Shown piece after piece: positions 52,227 through 60,701 of a stretch of 64,000 nucleotides of DNA. The notes under the pieces were generated by a model. The model did no database searches. It was not told where the DNA came from and saw nothing but the letters and a program-made list of their open reading frames with translations. Every line of letters starts with the position of its first letter. The first letter of the stretch is position 1. The DNA comes from Paenibacillus paeoniae. Its GTDB lineage: Bacteria > Bacillota > Bacilli > Paenibacillales > Paenibacillaceae. The translations under genes were made by a program, and so were the position numbers. The DNA is taken from the NCBI RefSeq assembly GCF_003388735.1, contig NZ_QUBQ01000005.1, positions 1-64,000 of the forward strand. The letters run 5' to 3'.

Positions 52227-53615
52227 TTACAGGCCCGTCTGTTTCTTTAACTCTGCATAGAGGGCTCTGGTCTTAACCGGCTCTTCGTCATTGTAGATGA
52301 CAACCAGATCATCGAGCTTCATCATGATGTACGGCGGTGTTTTTTTGAATATGTACAGCTTGGCAGGTCCAAGCTCGGCAAGTTTGAAGTTGCCCCTTGC
52401 AAAAGCGGATGTCGCGATGCCGTTTGTGCGGAAGCCTGTCGGCACAGCATCCTCAAGCGTCAGCTCTTTGATATCATCAAGCTCAAAGCTATAGGCATAT
52501 TCGGTGTTTTTGATCGATACGGTCCCTTGGTCACTAATGCGCAATTCAGGCGGAGAAGAATCCGCTCGGATCATCATAAACGTTACGGGCAGAATGACGA
52601 GGGCCGCGAATATGAAGCTTCCGTAATAAATTCGCTTGCCGCCTTTGGTAGCCAGATTGACCGTTGAGCCTGTGCCGACTCGCTTAGGAACCATCACGGA
52701 TTTATTCTGTGGATTATAGTAGGACAAGCCATGACGCCAATGCAGGTCATCATCTTCTGCATAGTAGCCCTTGCCATCGGTGCTGCCGAAGCGGTATTCC
52801 AGTTCCTTGACACGGTTGTGCACGTAATAGATGCCAAGTAGAGGGACAAGCGAGACCATCGCGATGCCGCCCATCCATAGATTGATATGGATCATCGTGC
52901 CTTCGGACAGAACGTTGTAGGCGATAAACGCGTTGAAGACCTCGAACACGGCCAGCAGCAGCCAAAAGATCGACCAGTAGCGTCTCGCAGCATGATGAAT
53001 GGCGTTAGTCGCTACCGGATTTCGGCTGTAGGCCCGCGGCTTGCCGTGAGTGAAGCTGAGCGAAAGCAGCAGCAAGACGCCGGTCATGACTAGAGAGGCA
53101 AAACCGGTCAAGCGCAATAAGGGGTTGTCATGCGAGATGGATAGGGCGATCAGCGGAATGCTCAGAACAGCAGGCAATGCGAACCAATAGGGCGACCAAG
53201 GCTTCATGGCGGCCAGCCGGTTAATGTCCTTTTCAACGGTTATGTAGCGTTTCTTACCGACGAACCACCCCTCATCCCGTTTCAGCGCGACGGCCTTGTG
53301 ATGGATGCCTTTAAATGGTACGGTGGAGGTGTAAATGACACCTGCGATCCATAAGAAGAAGTAAATGAAGGATAGCGAAAAGTAGGAACCCAGCCATAGC
53401 AAAGGAGCCAGTCCCAGCAGAGCTGCGACGGCATACCAGCGGTACGCTTGGCGGAATTGGTTCTGGAGCGCGGCGATGCGTTCATCCTGAAGCGCGGCTT
53501 CAGTCAGCTTAAGGCCGAACAGGATGCCGTTCTTCGGCTTTGCCTGTGTCCCGTATACAAGTAGAAAGATAATAAATACGATCAGACCTGGTATAAGCAA
53601 GATCAATGTGTCCAA
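52227..53615 (-). CDS. Multi-pass membrane protein with a DUF5808 domain
   Basis: 462 residues starting at a TTG (MDTLILLIPGLIVF) with AGGAGGTAG just upstream. About eight hydrophobic helices are interrupted by the DUF5808 segment EDDDLHWRHGLSYYN, then VMVPKRVGTGSTVNL, and the C-terminal 100 residues (SFELDDIKELTLE, LYIFKKTPPYIMMKLDDLVVIYN) look like a bacterial PH-type beta domain. Proteins of this kind sit near SdpI-like immunity or regulatory genes; function unknown. The much longer upstream frame is antisense to the neighbouring Gfo/Idh/MocA gene and is spurious. Confidence 0.8.
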   Translation of the reverse strand: MDTLILLIPGLIVFIIFLLVYGTQAKPKNGILFGLKLTEAALQDERIAALQNQFRQAYRWYAVAALLGLAPLLWLGSYFSLSFIYFFLWIAGVIYTSTVPFKGIHHKAVALKRDEGWFVGKKRYITVEKDINRLAAMKPWSPYWFALPAVLSIPLIALSISHDNPLLRLTGFASLVMTGVLLLLSLSFTHGKPRAYSRNPVATNAIHHAARRYWSIFWLLLAVFEVFNAFIAYNVLSEGTMIHINLWMGGIAMVSLVPLLGIYYVHNRVKELEYRFGSTDGKGYYAEDDDLHWRHGLSYYNPQNKSVMVPKRVGTGSTVNLATKGGKRIYYGSFIFAALVILPVTFMMIRADSSPPELRISDQGTVSIKNTEYAYSFELDDIKELTLEDAVPTGFRTNGIATSAFARGNFKLAELGPAKLYIFKKTPPYIMMKLDDLVVIYNDEEPVKTRALYAELKKQTGL

Positions 53616-53705
53616 TACTCTACCTCCTGTTGGATATCTCTGTTGCTCTCGCCCAATATAATATAGAACATATGTTTTTGTCAAAATGAGAAGGAGCTGT
53701 TCAAT

Positions 53706-54692
53706 ATGATACGATTCGGCCTTATCGGAACAAACTGGATTACAGAAAGATTCCTGGCAGCGGCTAAGCTGCACGACCAATTCAACCTGACTGCCGTCTA
53801 CTCCCGCACGGAAGAGACAGCCGCGGCATTCGCAGATAAACATGGGATTAAACATCGATTCACTGATCTGGACGCTATGTTCACGAGCGGGGAGATTGAT
53901 GCCGTCTATATCGCCAGCCCTAACAGCTTTCATGCTCCACATGCGATTGCCGCGATGAATCGCGGTATTCACGTCTTGTGCGAGAAGCCTGCGGCGTCCA
54001 ATGTCCGCGAGTTGAAAGAGATGATCGATACCGCGAATCGGACAGGAACGCTGCTGATGGAGGCGGTAAAGTCGACGCTTATGCCGGGTTTTGGCGCTAT
54101 ACGTGACAATCTGGAGCGAATCGGACCGGTGCGGCGTTATTTTGCGAGCTTCTGCCAATATTCCTCCCGCTATGATTCCTATAAGTCCGGCGAAGTGCTG
54201 AATGCGTTCAAGCCGGAGCTGTCGAATGGCTCTCTGATGGACATCGGCATTTATTGCATCTATCCCGCTGTTGCTCTGTTCGGCAGACCCCGTACGGTTA
54301 AGGCGGATGGCTACAAGCTGTCTACCGGCGTAGATGGAGAAGGCAGCATCATTCTGGGCTACGACTCTATGGATGCGGTGATGATGCATTCCAAGATTAC
54401 GAGCTCGACACTGCCGAATGAGATTCATGGCGAGGACGGCAATCTGGTTATTAATAAAATTAGCGAGCCGGTACGCATCGAGCTTCATACAAGGGATGGG
54501 AAGGTTGAAGATTTGTCTAGGCAGACTGTGGAACATACGATGTTTTACGAGCTGGATGAATTTATCCGCTTATTGAAAGAAGGAAAGAGAGAGTCGTCGG
54601 TGAACACGCATGAGGTGTCTCTCATTACGATGGAGATTATGGACGAGGCCAGAAGGCAACTGGGCATTATCTATCCAGCCGATAGGGAATAG
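53706..54692 (+). CDS. Gfo/Idh/MocA-family oxidoreductase
   Basis: 328 residues, third member of this family in the window. Rossmann motif GLIGTNWITERFL, nucleotide-site motif CEKPAASN, and a C-terminal domain with SLMDIGIYCIYPAVALFG. AGAAGGAG precedes the ATG. The DUF4085 gene begins 2 bp after its stop. The shortened C-terminal domain is similar to uncharacterised oxidoreductases of Bacilli (YulF/YrbE-like). Substrate unknown. Confidence 0.88.
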   Translation: MIRFGLIGTNWITERFLAAAKLHDQFNLTAVYSRTEETAAAFADKHGIKHRFTDLDAMFTSGEIDAVYIASPNSFHAPHAIAAMNRGIHVLCEKPAASNVRELKEMIDTANRTGTLLMEAVKSTLMPGFGAIRDNLERIGPVRRYFASFCQYSSRYDSYKSGEVLNAFKPELSNGSLMDIGIYCIYPAVALFGRPRTVKADGYKLSTGVDGEGSIILGYDSMDAVMMHSKITSSTLPNEIHGEDGNLVINKISEPVRIELHTRDGKVEDLSRQTVEHTMFYELDEFIRLLKEGKRESSVNTHEVSLITMEIMDEARRQLGIIYPADRE

Positions 54693-54693
54693 G

Positions 54694-55407
54694 ATGAAAT
54701 ACTTCACGGCAGAGCTGTACCGGAAGATGCAGATTCGAGGTTTTCTCGTCTTTCATGAGAGTGAAGAGGACTATGCAGCCGACAGGCTATGGTATGTGGA
54801 GAATGATAGGGATTACGAGGCGGAATCCATGGCCTTCTATACCTATCTGGAGCCCATTATTACCCGTTATATGCCGCAGGAGCTGCAGGAAGCTATTCAG
54901 CGCGGCGAAGGTGACTTGACGGGAATAGACATGCCGTCCCCTGAATTTCGGAGGAAAGCCGAAGCATGGAAGCAAGAGCTTCAACGAGAGTGGGATGAGG
55001 CGCGGGATCTGTACTGGGCGCGCTACAAGGAAGTCGAATCTGAGCTGCCTGAAGAGCGCAGCATGATTCATCGGCTCCATGATGCCAAGATTATCGCAGA
55101 AACGATCAGCGCAGATGAAAAAAGCATCGAGCTGCTGCTGGATGGCAGCGGCTCGATGCTTGGTCATGATCACCTATTCCTTCGGTTCGAAGGAGTGACC
55201 CATTATGAATCGCTTAGCTCGTTGCTCGATAACAACTGGCTTTACGAGGAGCTGGATGTGAGCGGCAATGGATTCGAGCTGCGCGCTTTGCTATACACAG
55301 GCAGCGGCTTGCAGGACATGAATGAGCTTATCATCTCGGCAAGCCGCGTGACGGTCGTCACGGAGCACGCTGTTGAGTCCAGCTTCAGCGACGGGCAGTT
55401 GGACTAA
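54694..55407 (+). CDS. DUF4085-family protein
   Basis: 237 residues, ATG 2 bp after the preceding stop, with AGGG and AGG around it for re-initiation. Starts MKYFTAELYRKMQIRGFLVF, a DUF4085-like N-terminus, followed by a charged helical middle (FRRKAEAWKQELQREWDEARDLYW) and a beta-rich end (SIELLLDGSGSMLGHDHLFLRFEGV). No membrane segment and no catalytic motif. The open frame reaches 54610 inside the previous gene, but without a start signal. Function unknown. Confidence 0.72.
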   Translation: MKYFTAELYRKMQIRGFLVFHESEEDYAADRLWYVENDRDYEAESMAFYTYLEPIITRYMPQELQEAIQRGEGDLTGIDMPSPEFRRKAEAWKQELQREWDEARDLYWARYKEVESELPEERSMIHRLHDAKIIAETISADEKSIELLLDGSGSMLGHDHLFLRFEGVTHYESLSSLLDNNWLYEELDVSGNGFELRALLYTGSGLQDMNELIISASRVTVVTEHAVESSFSDGQLD

Positions 55408-55420
55408 TCGGTCATCTGGA

Positions 55421-56395
55421 CTAAGACAGCCGGTATACGGCGAACGGCTCGCCTTGCCTGAATGGTTCGCTGATCTCGTCCAACCGGGCAAGCGTCTCCG
55501 CGCTCAGTTTAAGGTCTACGCTGGCGAGATTGTCGCGAAGCTGGCTGACGCGCGTTGCTCCAACGATGATCGTCGAGACGGCAGGGCGAGCCATCAGCCA
55601 AGCGAGCGACAGCGTACTTGCCGTAGTGCCCAGCTCTGCCGCAAGCTCATTCACCTGACGCGCAAGCGTCAGGTTCCTCTCTTCCATGAACCGCTTGAAG
55701 CCGGGATCGGTATCCGCGCGCGAGCCCGCTGGCGCATCTTGCGCCGTAGCGTATTTGCCCGTCAGTATGCCGCCTGCCAGTGGGAAGTAAGGAATAATGC
55801 CGAGTCCTTGATCGAGGCATAACGGAATCAGCTCGCGCTCGGGCGTCCGGTCTGCCAGTGAGTAGCTCGTCTGCATGGACACATACGCATTCAGTCCCAG
55901 TTTGTCGCTGATGCCAAGTGCTTTCATAAGCTCCCAGGCGTAGTAGTTGGATGCGCCGACATACCGGACTTTGCCGGAGCGCACCATATCGTCGAGCGTC
56001 CGCAGCGTCTCCTCCAGCGGCGTCTCGGGATCGAAAGTATGAATCTGATACAGATCCACATAATCGGTTTTCAATCTCCGCAGACTGCCCTCCAGCTCGC
56101 TCATCAGATGACGGCGGGACGAGCCTCGCTCATATGCGCCTGCGCCACGGGGCAAGCCCGCTTTTGTCGTCAGCACGGCTTCATGCCGTCTTCCCTCCAG
56201 CGCGACACCAATTATTCTCTCGGATTCCGTTCCGGCATAAATATTGGCGGTGTCGATGAACGTAATGCCGCTGTCCAAAGCTTTATGAATGATATCGATC
56301 GAAGCACGCTCGTCGGACCGCTTGCCGAACGCATTCGTGCCAAGCCCCAAAGCGGACACCTTCAGCCCGCTATTTCCCAAACGACGGTATTCCAT
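55421..56395 (-). CDS. Aldo/keto reductase
   Basis: 324-residue NADPH-dependent TIM-barrel oxidoreductase of the YajO/YhdN group. Catalytic residues visible: Asp and Tyr in FIDTANIYAG, Lys in VLTTKAGL and His in YQIHTFDPETPLEET. NADP-binding elements GASNYYAWEL and the C-terminal STIIVGATRVSQLRDNL are present. It converges on the DUF4085 gene with a 13-bp gap. Single gene; substrate not predictable. Confidence 0.92.
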   Translation of the reverse strand: MEYRRLGNSGLKVSALGLGTNAFGKRSDERASIDIIHKALDSGITFIDTANIYAGTESERIIGVALEGRRHEAVLTTKAGLPRGAGAYERGSSRRHLMSELEGSLRRLKTDYVDLYQIHTFDPETPLEETLRTLDDMVRSGKVRYVGASNYYAWELMKALGISDKLGLNAYVSMQTSYSLADRTPERELIPLCLDQGLGIIPYFPLAGGILTGKYATAQDAPAGSRADTDPGFKRFMEERNLTLARQVNELAAELGTTASTLSLAWLMARPAVSTIIVGATRVSQLRDNLASVDLKLSAETLARLDEISEPFRQGEPFAVYRLS

Positions 56396-56563
56396 ATGAG
56401 ATCAGCACCTCCCGTTTTTACCCATTCTACTCCTCGTCCGGGGTAAAATCCATCCCGGTTGAACCGGAGCGCCACTCACGGGTATAATCTCCCTAAGGCC
56501 ATACCTAACGAAATCATACTGGCCAAGCCAGCATGACTTCGACAACGCGAAGGAGGACGACTC

Positions 56564-57556
56564 ATGCGATTCGTCAGCAACAACGGCATTACCGATCCGG
56601 CGCTTAATCTGGCGCTTGAAGAATACATTCTTCGCTCCTTGCCGAACGAAGACGATTATCTTCTGTTCTATATGAATGAGCCGTCCATTATTATCGGCAA
56701 AAATCAAAACACCGTTGAAGAAATCAACGCCGAATATGTGAAGGAGAACAATCTGCATGTCGTGCGGAGGCTGTCGGGAGGCGGAGCGGTCTATCACGAC
56801 CTCGGCAACCTGAATTTCAGCTTTATTATGAAAGATGACGGAGGTTCATTCCATAACTTCAAGAAGTTTACGGAGCCTGTCGTCAACGCGCTGCGCAAGT
56901 TGGGCGTAGAGGCCGAACTGACCGGGCGCAATGACTTGCAGGTCGGCGAACGTAAAATCTCCGGCAACGCGCAGTTCCATACGAAGGGCAAAATGTTCAG
57001 CCACGGCACGCTACTGTTCGATTCCGAGATCGAGAACGTGGTGTCTGCGCTCAAAGTAAATGCCGAGAAGTATGTGTCGAAGTCTACCAAGTCAATCCGC
57101 AGCCGGGTCGCGAATATTTCAGAGTTTCTGACAGAGCCGATGACGACGGAGCAATTCCGGCACAAGCTGCTGCAATCGCTGTTTGAAGGCTCGGAAGAGA
57201 TTCCGGTATACGAACTGACTGAACAGGATTGGGACAGGGTCCGCAAGCTGGCCGATGAACGCTACCGCAGCTGGGAATGGAACTACGGCCGCTCGCCTTC
57301 GTTCAACGTGCAGCAGCGTAAGCGAATTGAAGGCGTCGGCACGTTCGACGTCCGTCTGCAAGTCGAAGAGGGCATCATTACGGAAGCGGCGATCTATGGC
57401 GATTACTTTGGACGGGGCGATAGCACCGAGGTGTCGGAACGCCTTGCGGGCATCCGTTACGATGCGGCAGCGCTGCATGAGCTGACGGATAGCCTGGACC
57501 TGCCGTACTATTTTGGCGCTATTACGAAGGAACAATGGATGGAATTGCTGCTGTAG
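56564..57556 (+). CDS. lplJ: Lipoate-protein ligase
   Basis: Activates free lipoate with ATP and attaches it to E2/GcvH lipoyl domains. 330 residues, LplA/LplJ length with the C-terminal accessory domain. Motifs: NLALEEYIL, IIIGKNQNTVEEIN, RRLSGGGAVYHDLGNLNFSF, GRNDLQVGERKISGNAQF and HGTLLFDS. GAAGGAGGAC precedes the ATG. It is a single-gene transcript ending at a weak hairpin. The wide spacing to neighbours argues against operon membership. Confidence 0.94.
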   Translation: MRFVSNNGITDPALNLALEEYILRSLPNEDDYLLFYMNEPSIIIGKNQNTVEEINAEYVKENNLHVVRRLSGGGAVYHDLGNLNFSFIMKDDGGSFHNFKKFTEPVVNALRKLGVEAELTGRNDLQVGERKISGNAQFHTKGKMFSHGTLLFDSEIENVVSALKVNAEKYVSKSTKSIRSRVANISEFLTEPMTTEQFRHKLLQSLFEGSEEIPVYELTEQDWDRVRKLADERYRSWEWNYGRSPSFNVQQRKRIEGVGTFDVRLQVEEGIITEAAIYGDYFGRGDSTEVSERLAGIRYDAAALHELTDSLDLPYYFGAITKEQWMELLL

Positions 57557-57646
57557 AAACGGGTATCGAAGGTATAGAAGCTACTGAGCCGCTTGCCCCT
57601 TGTATAGAGGGAACTGAAAGCAGCCAGTATGACGTTTTGATTGAAG

Positions 57647-57679
57647 AAGAGGCCAGCCGCTTGTCGGACTGGTCTTTTT
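57647..57679 (+). terminator. Probable terminator of lplJ
   Basis: AAGAGGCCAG-CCG / CGG-ACTGGTCTT with a bulged G and one wobble pair, then TTTTT. Confidence 0.6.
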
Positions 57680-57728
57680 GGCGGCTCAATGTATCCCGGC
57701 AGACACCATTTCGGCAAAATATGAGATA

Positions 57729-57775
57729 TTGACTAACGAGTTAATGGGGTGTATATTAATTGTGTAACCGGTTAC
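57729..57775 (+). promoter_or_regulatory. rbs operon promoter and LacI-type operator
   Basis: TTGACT (57729-57734), 17-bp spacer, TATATT (57752-57757). Seven bases further is the perfect 12-bp palindrome GTAACCGGTTAC (57764-57775) with the central CG typical of LacI/GalR operators, at the expected transcription start. It fits autorepression by RbsR. It also resembles a CcpA cre site but matches that consensus less well. Confidence 0.8.
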
Positions 57776-57796
57776 CTATTAGGGTGGAGTGAGAGC

Positions 57797-58771
57797 ATGA
57801 CTTCAATTAAAGACGTTGCACGAATTGCGGGCGTATCTGTTGCGACAGTGTCGAGAGTGCTGAACGACAAGGGATATGTGGGTCAGAGAACGAGAGAAAA
57901 GGTTGAAAAGGCCATAAAAGAAACAAGCTACAAGCCTAATGAAGTGGCGAGAAGCTTGTTTAAGAAGCAATCGAATACGATTGGCTTAATCGTTCCTGAT
58001 ATCATGAACCCATTCTTTACCGAGCTGGCCCGAGCTGTCGAAGATATGGCGATCAAGCTTGGCTATAACGTTATTCTGTGCAACTCCGATGGGAATGGAG
58101 ACAAAGAGCAGGCTTACTTGGATGTACTGAAGCAAAAATATGTAAACGGTATTATTGTTTCTTCCAATACGCTTACTGCTCAGCAGGTTGAAGAGCTCAA
58201 TATTCCTGTTGTAAGCATTGACCGAGAAATCAGCAAAGGCCTTCCGACGATTGTGGTAGAAAACAAGAAGGGGGCTATGATGGCTACGCGTTATTTGCAG
58301 AGCAAGGGGTGCAGAAACATTGGCCACATCAGAGGTTCCTATGGAGTAGTCAATGCGGAAGAGCGTTATGAAGGCTATAAAGAAGTCGTGGCTAACGAGC
58401 CGTGGTTCAGAGAAAGCTATGTAGTGAATGGCAACTTCGATATGCAGTCATCCATTGAAGCGACAGCAGAGCTGTTGCGCTTGCACCCTGAAATAGACGG
58501 CATATTTGCCGCCAATGATATTATGGCGATCGGAGCGATTAAAGTCGCTCACCAGTTGGGCAAGAAAGTGCCCGAAGAGCTTGCCGTTATTGGATTTGAC
58601 GGAATTAAGCTATCCACAGTTATGACGCCAGAGCTAACGACCATTGTGCAGCCCATTTATAAATTGGGGGAAATATCTGCCGAGATGTTGATTAGTCTTA
58701 TGGAACAGCAACCTATAGAGAACACATACTGTAAATTGGATGTAGAGCTGATAGAGAGAAATTCAACTTAA
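57797..58771 (+). CDS. rbsR: LacI-family repressor of the ribose/ribonucleoside operon
   Basis: 324 residues. LacI helix-turn-helix at the N-terminus (MTSIKDVARIAGVSVATVSRVLN) with hinge helix NEVARSLFKKQ, then a periplasmic-binding-like sensor domain (TIGLIVPDIMNPFFTELAR, RGSYGVVNAEERYEGY, GIFAANDIMAIGAI, IGFDGIKLS). The ATG at 57797 is used; the upstream frame covers the operator. First gene of the operon and probably its own regulator through the GTAACCGGTTAC site. The inducer should be ribose or ribose phosphate. Confidence 0.92.
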   Translation: MTSIKDVARIAGVSVATVSRVLNDKGYVGQRTREKVEKAIKETSYKPNEVARSLFKKQSNTIGLIVPDIMNPFFTELARAVEDMAIKLGYNVILCNSDGNGDKEQAYLDVLKQKYVNGIIVSSNTLTAQQVEELNIPVVSIDREISKGLPTIVVENKKGAMMATRYLQSKGCRNIGHIRGSYGVVNAEERYEGYKEVVANEPWFRESYVVNGNFDMQSSIEATAELLRLHPEIDGIFAANDIMAIGAIKVAHQLGKKVPEELAVIGFDGIKLSTVMTPELTTIVQPIYKLGEISAEMLISLMEQQPIENTYCKLDVELIERNST

Positions 58772-58783
58772 GGAGTTACCGGT

Positions 58784-59668
58784 GTGGAGCAGAAACCCAA
58801 AATTACCGTTGTAGGCAGCATCAATATGGATTTAGTGACGATTACTTCCCAGGTGCCGAAGGTAGGCGAGACGCTTTTCGGCAATCGTTTTCAAATGAAT
58901 CCTGGAGGCAAAGGAGCTAATCAGGCAGTGGCTGCCGCCAGGCTTGGAGCTCATGTTCAACTAATCGGTTGCATTGGCAAGGATGATTTTGGCCAGCATA
59001 TTATGAAGCATCTGAAAAATGAAGGTGTCGATGTAAGCAATGTGGAACCGGTTACAGATTCGACGGCGACTGCAACCATTATTGTGGCTGACGGGGACAA
59101 TAGTATTATTGTTGTGCCGGCGGCTAATAATTATGTAACAGCTGATTTCGTTGAATCCAAGCGGGATGCAATAGCGACAAGCGATATTCTCATTGTTCAA
59201 TTGGAGATTCCGCTGGAAGGCGTGCAGAAGGCTGTTGAGATTGCCAAGGAGAATGGTGTAACGGTCATTCTTAATCCAGCCCCTATTCAAGAGCTGCCGT
59301 CCGAATTAATTCATAATGTCGATTATTTGACCCCGAACGAACACGAACAAACGTTGCTCAGACAAGGGAGAAATGAAGAAGAACTGGACGGCAAGCTCAT
59401 CGTCACGATGGGGAGTCAGGGAGTCGCTATTCGTGAAGGAGGCAAGGACATCCGCATTCCTGCTTTCAAGATCGATGTAGTGGATACGACTGGAGCTGGA
59501 GATTCGTTTAATGGAGGACTGGCCCTTGCGCTTTCAAAAGGTGTTCCACTAAGAGACGCTTGCTACTATGGAAACGCGGTTGCAGCTATGTCCACTACGA
59601 AGCTTGGCGCACAGACTGGCATGCCAACTGCAGCAGAAGTGGAAGAGTTTATGAAGAGCCGGGCGTAA
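58784..59668 (+). CDS. rbsK: Ribokinase
   Basis: Phosphorylates ribose to ribose 5-phosphate for entry into the pentose phosphate pathway. 294 residues with PfkB-family signatures: VVGSINMDLV, NPGGKGANQAVAAARLG (signature 1) and DTTGAGDSFNGGLALAL (signature 2, with catalytic Asp in GAGD). The GTG start is preceded by AAGGAG overlapping the rbsR stop, so translation is coupled. In this operon the ribose presumably comes from nucleoside hydrolysis by the next gene's product. Confidence 0.95.
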   Translation: MEQKPKITVVGSINMDLVTITSQVPKVGETLFGNRFQMNPGGKGANQAVAAARLGAHVQLIGCIGKDDFGQHIMKHLKNEGVDVSNVEPVTDSTATATIIVADGDNSIIVVPAANNYVTADFVESKRDAIATSDILIVQLEIPLEGVQKAVEIAKENGVTVILNPAPIQELPSELIHNVDYLTPNEHEQTLLRQGRNEEELDGKLIVTMGSQGVAIREGGKDIRIPAFKIDVVDTTGAGDSFNGGLALALSKGVPLRDACYYGNAVAAMSTTKLGAQTGMPTAAEVEEFMKSRA

Positions 59669-59739
59669 TAACCCGGCGGCTGTTTTATATAAGCATTGGA
59701 ATCGCTTACTTCATATTTTCATTTAGGAGGAATTATACG

Positions 59740-60666
59740 ATGACTACAAAACCAAGACCAATCATTATTGATACGGACCCAGGGATTGATGACGCGGTTG
59801 CGCTTGCCATAGCACTCTATAGCGAAAAGTTGGACGTACGCTTAATTACGACGATTGCCGGCAATGTCAGCCTGCAGAAGGTAACGACTAACGCTTTGCG
59901 TTTGCTGCAATTTTTCGGAAAAAACATTCCGGTTGCGCTTGGTGCAGAGAGACCACTTATCAAGGACCCTATTGATGCAAGCGACATTCACGGATCAACG
60001 GGAATGGACGGCTTTGACTTTGAAGAGCCGACAGAAGATCTTGTGCTGAAAGAGCATGCCGTAAATGCTATGTACCGCGTCATTATGGCGAGCGAAGAGC
60101 CTATCACCTTGGTGCCTATCGGTCCGCTAACGAATATTGCGCTCTTGCTTAAGATGTACCCGGAAGTGAAAGAGCGGATTGATGAAATTGTATTAATGGG
60201 CGGCTCCATTACTCGCGGGAATATGGGCGTCATGTCCGAATTTAATATTTTCGCCGATCCGGAAGCAGCCAAGATCGTCTTCTCAGCCGGTCTGCCTGTG
60301 GTCATGGTGGGACTCGACGTTGGCTTGAAAGCTCTGGTGTACCCGGAGGACAGTGAGCAGCTGAAAGTGATGAATAAGACGGGCCAAATGATCTATCAAT
60401 TGTTCCAAAAATACAGAGGCGGCAGCATGAAAACGGGATTGAAAATGTACGATAGCTGCGCTATAGCTTACCTGTTGCAGCCGGAAATGTTCCAAGTGGC
60501 GGATACATTTGTGGATGTGGAACTGAACGGATCATTAACTACGGGATGTACGGTAGTGGATTTGAAGGGGTATTTGAAACAGCCTAACAATGCCAAAGTA
60601 TGTGTCGATCTGGATCCGCACATGTTCAAGCAATGGTTTATGGAAAGTTTGAAAAAATGCAATTAA
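59740..60666 (+). CDS. Ribonucleoside hydrolase (Rih/IUNH family)
   Basis: Splits ribonucleosides into base and ribose. 308 residues with the calcium-binding DTDPGIDDAVAL (residues 11-22), GAERPL, DIHGSTGMDG, ITLVPIGPLTNIALLL, VLMGGSITRGN, EFNIFADPEAA and the C-terminal YDSCAIAYLLQPEMF. The ATG at 59740 has AGGAGGAAT upstream; a longer frame extends into rbsK without a ribosome site. Its ribose is the substrate of the upstream ribokinase. The specificity, pyrimidine versus purine or non-specific, is not predictable by eye. Confidence 0.93.
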   Translation: MTTKPRPIIIDTDPGIDDAVALAIALYSEKLDVRLITTIAGNVSLQKVTTNALRLLQFFGKNIPVALGAERPLIKDPIDASDIHGSTGMDGFDFEEPTEDLVLKEHAVNAMYRVIMASEEPITLVPIGPLTNIALLLKMYPEVKERIDEIVLMGGSITRGNMGVMSEFNIFADPEAAKIVFSAGLPVVMVGLDVGLKALVYPEDSEQLKVMNKTGQMIYQLFQKYRGGSMKTGLKMYDSCAIAYLLQPEMFQVADTFVDVELNGSLTTGCTVVDLKGYLKQPNNAKVCVDLDPHMFKQWFMESLKKCN

Positions 60667-60701
60667 ACGACAACCATTCCACTTAGGGAAGGAATAACAT
60701 C

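Noticed and set aside
53616..54536. Long N-terminal extension of the DUF5808 protein (769 codons in all)
   Set aside because: The extra part is antisense to a Gfo/Idh/MocA gene, has no family features, and a good ribosome site serves the internal TTG at 53615.
59560..59739. 60-residue extension of the nucleoside hydrolase
   Set aside because: It lies inside rbsK in another frame, and a strong ribosome site precedes the internal ATG.
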